A stretch of 64,000 nt of DNA from Viridibacterium curvum (GTDB lineage Bacteria; Pseudomonadota; Gammaproteobacteria; Burkholderiales; Rhodocyclaceae), in contig NZ_BAABLD010000002.1 in assembly GCF_039544165.1 (NCBI RefSeq), positions 434,001-498,000 on the forward strand. The letters run 5' to 3'. The translations under genes were made by a program, and so were the position numbers. Below are positions 1-8,421 of this stretch, in pieces. The notes below the pieces were generated by a model that searched no databases, was not told the origin of the DNA, and saw only the letters and a program-made list of their open reading frames with translations. Numbering within the stretch: position 1 is the first letter of the stretch; each line of letters opens with the position of its first letter.

Positions 1-2147
<2,147 letters not shown>

Positions 2148-2370
2148 TGTCTTGCCTCCAGCAGGGAGAGATGAGGAAACCGGTGCAGAATCCGGCAGCT
2201 GGAGGGTCTGGATTTCGTGGGCTCACCACGATGATGCGCCTGTTGGCGCTAGGGAATGGACAAGCCCCGAAATTCAAAACAACTCTGCCGCCTTTTGCAA
2301 TTTTTGGACGGCGTTTGAAAATCCGGGTTGACCACAGGCAAAAAGTGCAACGCAGCAAATTTGCGGCAGA

Positions 2371-3000
2371 TCAGCTTCCTTGACGGGATTGCTCGCGATC
2401 AAGAAAACGACGGCGGTACCAGGCCGTCCACAGCAGCAGCAAGCCGATAAGACCGTAGCTGACGAAGGGGGAGTAAAGCAGGAAGTCCTCCGGCTCCATA
2501 TGCCAGGCTAGCAGGGCACGCACGAGGGCCTCTGCCGTGAGGCCGATACCCCAGCCCAGCGTGATGCCACGCAGGAGTTGTCGCGAAGGCGCCAGCTGCC
2601 ACCACGCATCGAAATCACTCTGTGCAGCGCTGTCCTGACGCGCGGCTGTCGCACGTGCCAGGAAGTAGACGAGAGGCTTGGCAAAGGGTACCGAGACAAG
2701 GAAGGCCAGGCCGATGAGACCCGAGATCAGCGACTCGCGCAGCAACAACAGACGTGGTGTGCCGCCCATCAACATGGCGATGAGCGACAGGCCGATGCCG
2801 CCGAGCACGAGCATGCTTAGTGCATCGAGCGTGCGTCGCCGGATGAGTTCGACAAGTGCCCACAGCAGGGGCGGCGCAGCCGACACGAGCAACGCGCCCA
2901 TCTCGCCCAGATGCGGCTTGGCGAGCACATAGGCCAGCCAGGGGAGGGCGATGTTGCAGCCCAGGTCGAGTATGAGATGGAGACGTTTGCGGTCGAACAT
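2371..3000 (-). CDS. VC0807-type multi-helix membrane protein
   Basis: About 209 residues, mostly hydrophobic, with six or so predicted transmembrane helices separated by short Arg-rich loops (ELIRRRT, WYRRRFLDRE at the C-terminus). The overall pattern matches the uncharacterised VC0807/septation-protein-A-like membrane family; no catalytic motif is visible. I use the ATG at 3000 rather than the TTG at 3015, because the TTG lies in the T-run of the upstream terminator hairpin. Neither has a strong ribosome binding site. It follows the cupin gene on the same strand but is separated from it by that hairpin. Function unknown. Confidence 0.7.
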   Translation of the reverse strand: MFDRKRLHLILDLGCNIALPWLAYVLAKPHLGEMGALLVSAAPPLLWALVELIRRRTLDALSMLVLGGIGLSLIAMLMGGTPRLLLLRESLISGLIGLAFLVSVPFAKPLVYFLARATAARQDSAAQSDFDAWWQLAPSRQLLRGITLGWGIGLTAEALVRALLAWHMEPEDFLLYSPFVSYGLIGLLLLWTAWYRRRFLDREQSRQGS

Positions 3001-3020
3001 GTCGGCACTGGGCAAGAAAA

Positions 3021-3043
3021 AAGCCGGTCATGACGACCGGCTT
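3021..3043 (-). terminator. hairpin terminator after the cupin gene
   Basis: Stem AAGCCGGTC / GACCGGCTT with a five-base loop. Read on the minus strand it is followed by a run of T residues (plus-strand A-rich 3015-3020). It lies just past the stop of the cupin gene at 3062 and ends at the start of the next minus-strand gene. Confidence 0.75.
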
Positions 3044-3061
3044 TGGCGTACTGCAGACGAA

Positions 3062-3394
3062 TCAGTTCTTGGCGGGCAGGAAGTCATCGCGCTGCGGCGT
3101 AAAGGTGTCGAGCAGCACACCCTTCTTGCGGCAGATGCAGCCATGCATGATGCCGGAGCGCTTGTACAGCGTGTCGCCGGCCTTGACCATGCGCGTCTCG
3201 TCGCCGATGGTGAATTCGAACTCGCCGGACAGCACGAAAGTCAGCTGTTCATGGGGGTGGTTATGCAGGGGGCCGATGGCACCCTCTTCGAAATGCACTT
3301 CGACCTGCATCATGGTGCCGCCATGGGCGAGGATTTTGCGGCTGACGCCGCCGCCGAGGTCTTCGATCTGACGATCTGCGTTGTAGATGAACAT
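3062..3394 (-). CDS. KdgF-like cupin
   Basis: A 110-residue single-domain cupin. The metal-binding set of the fold is present as H44, H46, Q50 (in PLHNHPHEQ) and H84 (in GIMHGC), and the C-terminus FTPQRDDFL closely resembles the KdgF ending. KdgF linearises the 4,5-unsaturated monouronates left by pectate and alginate lyases so they can enter the 2-keto-3-deoxygluconate route. Its divergent neighbour is a PL2 pectate lyase, which supports that role. An odd Cys pair (CIC, 86-88) sits next to the last metal ligand. Cytoplasmic; no signal peptide. Small cupins are functionally diverse, so the assignment rests largely on the C-terminal motif and the neighbour. Confidence 0.75.
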   Translation of the reverse strand: MFIYNADRQIEDLGGGVSRKILAHGGTMMQVEVHFEEGAIGPLHNHPHEQLTFVLSGEFEFTIGDETRMVKAGDTLYKRSGIMHGCICRKKGVLLDTFTPQRDDFLPAKN

Positions 3395-3522
3395 GTTTGG
3401 AAGTCAGTTTATGTGGGGAAACAGATCAGGGATTGTACCGCTTGCGGCCGAGGAATTCAGCGTATGACCAAGTCCAGCCGCCATTTAATCCGATGAGATG
3501 CCTGTGCCGGTGCAGGGCATGA

Positions 3523-3537
3523 CTATCGTGACGATAG
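3523..3537. promoter_or_regulatory. perfect 15-bp palindrome between cupin and pectate lyase genes, possible operator
   Basis: CTATCGT-G-ACGATAG, a perfect 7-1-7 inverted repeat in the 276-bp divergent intergenic region, about 130 bp from each start codon. The position suits an operator shared by both genes. It does not match the enterobacterial KdgR box I know. No terminator-like T-run follows it. Confidence 0.35.
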
Positions 3538-3617
3538 CCTGTGGCACTTCAGGAAAGGTAGATCCTGACGTTAATTGTCATAGCGCCGAAGCCGGTGCCG
3601 TGCCTGGTCGGGGATGC

Positions 3618-3623
3618 TAGAAT
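3618..3623 (+). promoter_or_regulatory. extended -10 element upstream of the pectate lyase gene
   Basis: TGCTAGAAT (3615-3623) is an extended -10 with hexamer TAGAAT, 48 bases before the start codon at 3671. The same TGCTAGAAT string occurs before gspC in this window. No convincing -35 is present at the right spacing. Confidence 0.45.
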
Positions 3624-3670
3624 GCCCGACCGGAGAAGGCGGATTAAAATCAAATGAATCAGAGGCTTAA

Positions 3671-5320
3671 ATGAAACACGTGCTCGATTACCTTTGTGGC
3701 TATGCGGAGACAATCCTGACCCGTTACCGCGATCCGTATCACGGAACGCCGCTGTTCTTTGATGGCTGCGACAGCTTTTCCGGCGCGCCGGTGCGTTGGC
3801 GCAACGTCGATGGCACGGACTGGGAACCCTCCAATCTCGCGTCGCAGCAGAACCTGTTCCGGACGCTGAGCGCGCTGACCACACTGACCGGGCAGAGTGA
3901 TTACAAGAGCGCTGCACAGGATGCGCTGCGCTGGCACTTCAACCACCGTGATCCCAGTGGGCTGCTCTGTTGGGGCGGTCATTCCTTCTTCGACATGAAG
4001 ACGCTGAAGACGGTGGGCCCCGAGAACAAGAACATGGTGCATGAGCTCAAGCACCATTACCCCTTCTACGAACTGATGTACGAGACCGATCGCGCTGCGA
4101 CTTCGCGTCTCATCAAGGCCATCTGGAACAGCCACATCGCCAACTGGGACACTGTCGAGCTGTCGCGCCATGGCGAATACGGCAAGCCGATGGAAGAAGA
4201 GGGCTTCTGGAACAAGCCGCGCAACCAGGACCTGGAGATCATGCGCGAGGCCAAGGGCCTGTCTTTCGTCAACGTCGGCAACGACCTGATCTATGCCGCC
4301 AGCCAGTCGTACCTCGCTGAAGGCGACCAGGGGGCGCTGGACTGGGCCGAGTTCATGGCCTGGCAATTCGTCCGCACGCGCTATCCCGAAACCGGTCTGG
4401 GCTGTTACCAGTTCAATCGCCCGGTCAAACGCGAAGAAGCACCGACCGACGAGAACCATCCGCAATTCACTTTCTCGTTCTACGGTGACCGCGCCCAGCG
4501 CCAGTTCGGTCCGGAATACGGCCCTGTGGCCATGGAAGCCTGGGTGCTGTTCAAGATGGATGAAGAAGCACTCAACGGCCCAGAAGGCATCTACGGCGAC
4601 AGCTCGCTGGCGCAGGTGTCGATGGCACGGCAGCTTGGCGAAAAGGGCAAGAAGCTCCTCGACTGGACCGTCTCCGGTCTGGAGGCCTGGGCAAAGTACG
4701 CCTACGTACCCGAGACCAACGAGATCAAGCCCATGTTCGCCGATGGCAAGGACCTCACGGGGCACGTGTTCCAGCGCTTCGGCTTCTATGGCAAGAAAGG
4801 CATGGTCTTCGAACGCAAGAAGATCTCGCCTATCGTCTTCCTGTCTTACGCCACCGCCTGGGCTGCCAGCGGTAGCGAAAAGCTGTGGCCCACGGTTGCT
4901 GCGATGGCCCGCAATTTCGGTCTCGGAAACTGGAATCCTGAGAATCCCAAGGCCCCGCAGGTCAATCTTGAAACCCGTGCCAACGATTCGACGCTGCTCT
5001 TCGCTGTGCTCGAAATCGCGCGCGCGACCGGCACGTCGGCCTATCTCGACCTGGCGCGCGCTCTGGGTGAAAGCATCTTCGTGCAACGCGCCCACCGCGG
5101 CCTCTTTGTGCCAAGTGAACGTCATATCCATTGCCGCTTCGATGATGCCGAACCTTTGGCACTGGCAGCACTGATCGCAACCATGGAAGGCAAGGGCGAT
5201 CAGGTGCCGGCATTCCGTAGTCAGGGTGGCTACATCCACGGTGATGCGCTGTTGCCGGAAATCGGCAAGAAGAACATCACCGACCTGAAATTCATCTACC
5301 CGATGAAAAAGGCCGCCTGA
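3671..5320 (+). CDS. PL2-family pectate (oligogalacturonate) lyase
   Basis: 549 residues without a signal peptide, so probably cytoplasmic, with the Trp/Tyr-rich alpha-helical barrel look of polysaccharide lyase family 2 (PelW-like). These enzymes cleave short polygalacturonate chains by beta-elimination. The residues I expect at the active centre line up with constant spacing to the characterised Yersinia PL2 enzyme as I recall it: metal ligands H104 (GGH), E125 (VHELK) and H167, with the catalytic Arg R166 in SRHGEY. The family length is about 540. The neighbour across a divergent promoter region is a KdgF-like cupin, the next step in using the product. ATG 3671 follows an AGAGG-type site; an upstream ATG at 3654 stops immediately. 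Confidence 0.85.
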   Translation: MKHVLDYLCGYAETILTRYRDPYHGTPLFFDGCDSFSGAPVRWRNVDGTDWEPSNLASQQNLFRTLSALTTLTGQSDYKSAAQDALRWHFNHRDPSGLLCWGGHSFFDMKTLKTVGPENKNMVHELKHHYPFYELMYETDRAATSRLIKAIWNSHIANWDTVELSRHGEYGKPMEEEGFWNKPRNQDLEIMREAKGLSFVNVGNDLIYAASQSYLAEGDQGALDWAEFMAWQFVRTRYPETGLGCYQFNRPVKREEAPTDENHPQFTFSFYGDRAQRQFGPEYGPVAMEAWVLFKMDEEALNGPEGIYGDSSLAQVSMARQLGEKGKKLLDWTVSGLEAWAKYAYVPETNEIKPMFADGKDLTGHVFQRFGFYGKKGMVFERKKISPIVFLSYATAWAASGSEKLWPTVAAMARNFGLGNWNPENPKAPQVNLETRANDSTLLFAVLEIARATGTSAYLDLARALGESIFVQRAHRGLFVPSERHIHCRFDDAEPLALAALIATMEGKGDQVPAFRSQGGYIHGDALLPEIGKKNITDLKFIYPMKKAA

Positions 5321-5345
5321 GCCCGCCTGGCATCGGGGAGTAGCA

Positions 5346-5380
5346 AGCAAAAACGCCACGAACTTCGTGGCGTTTTTGCT
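5346..5380. terminator. bidirectional terminator
   Basis: A 17-bp perfect inverted repeat (AGCAAAAACGCCACGAA, one base, then its complement) with A-run on one side and T-run on the other. It separates the convergent pectate lyase gene and the tail-anchored protein gene and can serve both. Confidence 0.9.
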
Positions 5381-5396
5381 TTGGGGCAGGGGGGCT

Positions 5397-6389
5397 TTAC
5401 CAGAACAGATACAGGGCGACTGCAGACACGAGTACAACCAGGAAGATGCCGAAGTAGAGCACCGTGTTGTTGCCCGAGACTTCTGCGGGAGGCTTTGATT
5501 GGGCAGGGGGCTGAACCGCGGGTTGCGGCGTAGCTGCAGCGGCTTTCTGCTCGGCAACGAATTGCTTGACCATGGACGGACTCACCACGAGGGTTTCTTC
5601 GTGAGAGTTTGAAGCGGCTGCTTTTTGCTTGCTCAGCATCGCCGCCACGTCCGATTGATTGACGATCATCGTCGCTTCGTGCGGGCTGGCTGCGGGCGCC
5701 TTCTGTTGTGCGATGAGTTTGGCGGCGTCCGAGGGGCTCACTATCAACGTGGCTTCGTCCGACGTCGAATGTGCTGTTGCGGCGGCTTGAAGCTGGGCGC
5801 GCATGCGTGCGGCGTCGTCACGGCTGACAATCAGGGTCGCTTCGTCGTGAATGCTCGGGGATTCTTGCGGGGACTGTTGGGGCATGAGTTCTATGGCTTG
5901 TTTGGGGGAAACGATCATCGTGGCTTCGTGAGAACTCGATGCTACCGTGGAAACCTGAGAGTCCGGGTCAAGCGATGGCAAATCGTCCAGCGACGCTCGC
6001 GCATCCCTTGAAGGCGTATCCAGCAGTCCTGCAGCCAGAGCCGGATTGCTCAGCAGCGTCTTTTCCGGGTCGTAGTTTTCCGGCGGCGTCTCTTGCGCTG
6101 TTTCAGCAGTTGGCGCCATCAGATCAAGCTGAATGGGTTCCAGCTCAAGCTCCTGAGACTCCTCCTGTTCGAGCGTCACATCCATGCCGATACGGCGCAG
6201 CACGCGGAAATACTGCTGCGCCTTGTCATCCGGGAGGTTCTTTTTGAGTACGGCGCGTTTGCCCGAGAACAGGCGATCTACCTGAGCCGGATTGGCTTTG
6301 AGCTTGTCTCCGGCCGCGACCTTCACCGCGGCCAACTCAAAACCTTCAAGAATGGCGCCTGCGAACAAGATACGGAACTGCGCGGCCAT
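5397..6389 (-). CDS. tail-anchored protein with five EATxIVS repeats
   Basis: 330 residues; no function recognised. The N-terminal 75 residues (FRILFAGAILEGFELAAVK, then DRLFSGKRAVLKKNL and a helix ending RRIGMDVTL) resemble a small module found at the N-terminus of several gammaproteobacterial membrane proteins of unknown role. A low-complexity middle carries five near-identical units: HEATMIVSPKQA 154-165, DEATLIVSRDDA 182-193, DEATLIVSPSDA 211-222, HEATMIVNQSDV 237-248, HEETLVVSPSMV 263-274. A weaker sixth is DPEKTLLSNPAL at 107-118. A single hydrophobic helix (309-329) ends the protein, so the body should face the cytoplasm. ATG 6389 is chosen because the frame upstream looks non-coding and a GGGGGC site precedes it. 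Monocistronic. Confidence 0.8.
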   Translation of the reverse strand: MAAQFRILFAGAILEGFELAAVKVAAGDKLKANPAQVDRLFSGKRAVLKKNLPDDKAQQYFRVLRRIGMDVTLEQEESQELELEPIQLDLMAPTAETAQETPPENYDPEKTLLSNPALAAGLLDTPSRDARASLDDLPSLDPDSQVSTVASSSHEATMIVSPKQAIELMPQQSPQESPSIHDEATLIVSRDDAARMRAQLQAAATAHSTSDEATLIVSPSDAAKLIAQQKAPAASPHEATMIVNQSDVAAMLSKQKAAASNSHEETLVVSPSMVKQFVAEQKAAAATPQPAVQPPAQSKPPAEVSGNNTVLYFGIFLVVLVSAVALYLFW

Positions 6390-6761
6390 GTTGCCCCCGG
6401 TTGTGTGCTGCGTTGAAAGGGATCGGGCCCGATGTTCTCCAAGGCCCACCGCATTGTCAATTGACGCATTGTCAATCAAGTCGTTCAGGCGTGTCGCCCG
6501 GAACATTGCTGTTTTCAAACAGTATTTGTCTATGGCAACGACCATGTACCCATCGCACTTAAATCGATAATCTTTATTATGTAAATATCAGTACACCAAG
6601 CCTGAGCCCTTTCTGGACGACAAGATCAGCCTTGCCCGGCAAATGCAGACAATCCCGACACCAGCGGACACGCATAAACACGTGATAGCCCGTGAGCTTG
6701 AAAGCCACTGCACCACGCAGACAGCGCCGGGCTTTTCCGGTCATCTCGTCGATCCATCCAG
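6390..6761. other. 372-bp intergenic region, AT-rich, no gene seen
   Basis: Between two minus-strand genes. The part near 6390-6480 holds the promoter-like repeats described separately. The stretch 6540-6600 is markedly AT-rich for this genome (TTTATTATGTAAATATC). Short frames here have no homology-like features or ribosome binding sites. I see no RNA gene and no clear terminator for the DUF599 gene that ends at 6762. Confidence 0.6.
6451..6476 (-). promoter_or_regulatory. tandem repeat with two perfect -35 boxes upstream of the tail-anchored protein
   Basis: GCATTGTCAAT occurs twice (6451-6461 and 6466-6476, period 15). Read on the minus strand each copy is a consensus TTGACA (6470-6475 and 6455-6460). 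The junction makes a 10-bp palindrome GTCAATTGAC at 6456-6465. The copies lie about 70-85 bases upstream of ATG 6389. No good -10 is present at 17 bp, so this may be a promoter, an operator or both. Confidence 0.4.
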
Positions 6762-7463
6762 TCAGAGGGATTGCAACGCACGCAACACGGGTGAATTGAA
6801 CTCCCGATGCATCTGCACCGCGAAGATAACTGTGGTGGCAATAATGAAAATCCACGGAGAGACCATCCAGCCGAGAATGGCCATTCCGAAGTAATAGGCG
6901 CGGATGCCGCGATTGAAATCATCGCCGGCACAGGCATTGACGGCCGCCGTACGCTGGGCAAAGCGTTCGAGTTCGTCTGGATCGGACTCCTGGGGCGGCA
7001 CAGCCCCCATGATGATGGAAAGCACATTGAACTCGCGCAATGCCCAGGTGAACTTGAAGTAAGCCACGACGAAGACGCCAACCAGCATCAGGAGCTTGAT
7101 CTCGAGTACCTCGCGACTGGTCTGGCGAGCGAATGGCAGATCGGCGGCGGCGGCCAGGAACTGGTCGAGCGCACCCAGGGTCGCGAACAGGCCGGCGATG
7201 ATGTAGATGGAGGTATTCGCATAGAAAGACACGCTGTTGATCAGATTGCTGACCAGCGCCGCGTCCACAATGCGGTTTTCGCGATAGAGCATCTGCCGCG
7301 CCCAGCCGAGACGCAGCGCATGGCCTTCTGCAAGCAGGGTCTTGTGCCCCTTCCAACCCCGCTCGACGAGTCGCTCATAGCCAGCCCAGGCAAAAACAAA
7401 CCAGGCAAAGCCTATCCAGTCGACAACGCTCAGCTTGAGAAGGTATTGCTCGTAAAAGCTCAT
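6762..7463 (-). CDS. DUF599-family membrane protein
   Basis: 233 residues with about four transmembrane helices (near 15-30, 80-98, 120-140 and 195-218) and the family pattern GYERLVERGWKGHKTLL near the N-terminus, then WARQMLYRENRIVDAAL and FNRGIRAYYFGMAILGW. DUF599 proteins have no established function. The start overlaps the stop of the upstream alpha/beta hydrolase (ATGA), so the two are translationally coupled. Confidence 0.82.
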   Translation of the reverse strand: MSFYEQYLLKLSVVDWIGFAWFVFAWAGYERLVERGWKGHKTLLAEGHALRLGWARQMLYRENRIVDAALVSNLINSVSFYANTSIYIIAGLFATLGALDQFLAAAADLPFARQTSREVLEIKLLMLVGVFVVAYFKFTWALREFNVLSIIMGAVPPQESDPDELERFAQRTAAVNACAGDDFNRGIRAYYFGMAILGWMVSPWIFIIATTVIFAVQMHREFNSPVLRALQSL

Positions 7464-8386
7464 GCGCGACCGTCCTGAAGAAGAAAGTCCCGCACGATAG
7501 CGATCTGTGATTCGTCCATCAAGGTCGGGGCATGGCCTACGCCCGGGATCTCCACGGCTTTGGCACGTGGTCCGCGGCGTGTCATTTCCTCGACGGTGTC
7601 GGCGCGCAACAGGTCTGAGTGCTCGCCGCGAATCACAAGTGTGGGTGCGCGGATGATGTCGTAGACCGACCAGATGTCGATGTCCGCAACTGGCGGGTTA
7701 AGCCTGAAAGCTTCTCCAATGCCCGGGTCGTAACGCATCCGCCACACCCCTTGCGTCTGCACGACCGAGGTCTCGGTGAGATGCCGCCACTGCCTGTCGC
7801 TGAGTGGGCCGAAGCCCGGGCTGACCGCGCGTGTAAAGGCTTCCGCCTCTTCGATATTCTTGAAATCCGGCGCGCGACCAACGTACTGGCCAATGCGCTG
7901 GATCGAACTGGCGGTGATGATCGGGCCAACATCGTTGAGCACCAGCTTGCCAATCAGGCTGGGGCGCTGCGACGCGATGCCCATACCGATCAAGCCACCC
8001 ATAGAAGTGCCGACCCAATCAACTTGTCTGGCCTTGATGTGCTTTAGCAGCAGAATCATGTCCATGGCGTACTGGGGTATCTGGTAGTCGAACTTGTTCT
8101 GCAACCAGTCGCTATGTCCGCGTCCCACAACATCGGGGCAAATCACTCGGTAGTGCTGACTCATGACTTGCGCCAGATCATCGAAGTCACGTGCGTTGCG
8201 GGTCAATCCGTGGGCACAGATCAGCACCCTTGGATTGTCTGGATCACCCCATTCAACGCAGGACATGCGGTGCATGCCGCTCTTGCTGTAGCAACGGGTA
8301 TCCCAGCGGCGGAACGGCAGCTCAGGCGAGTTCTCGACCGGGCGGCGCTTGCGGAACAATGATCGGATGAATCCAGCCAGCTTCAA
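7460..8386 (-). CDS. alpha/beta-hydrolase fold protein
   Basis: 308 residues with a clear alpha/beta-hydrolase fold: oxyanion region ICAHGLTRNARDF, nucleophile elbow GTSMGG, acid residue in the VIRGEHSDLL region and catalytic His in GVGHAPTL. A basic N-terminus (RSLFRKRR) precedes the domain; no signal peptide. Substrate unknown; an esterase or a meta-cleavage-type hydrolase are both possible. The start is TTG at 8386, supported by AAGGAG about eight bases upstream. Overlaps the DUF599 gene by four bases. Confidence 0.85.
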   Translation of the reverse strand: MKLAGFIRSLFRKRRPVENSPELPFRRWDTRCYSKSGMHRMSCVEWGDPDNPRVLICAHGLTRNARDFDDLAQVMSQHYRVICPDVVGRGHSDWLQNKFDYQIPQYAMDMILLLKHIKARQVDWVGTSMGGLIGMGIASQRPSLIGKLVLNDVGPIITASSIQRIGQYVGRAPDFKNIEEAEAFTRAVSPGFGPLSDRQWRHLTETSVVQTQGVWRMRYDPGIGEAFRLNPPVADIDIWSVYDIIRAPTLVIRGEHSDLLRADTVEEMTRRGPRAKAVEIPGVGHAPTLMDESQIAIVRDFLLQDGRA

Positions 8387-8421
8387 GTCCCCTTCTCCTT
8401 CGCTCTCTGTGCCCTGCCCGC

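Noticed and set aside
3659..5557. 632-codon open frame antisense to the pectate lyase gene
   Set aside because: A GC-rich shadow: no start site, low-complexity composition and no recognisable domain, while the plus-strand protein has clear family motifs.
5574..5930. DNA repeats in the tail-anchored gene as a CRISPR-like or mobile repeat
   Set aside because: The repeats are in frame, encode the protein motif, vary at synonymous positions and have irregular spacing.
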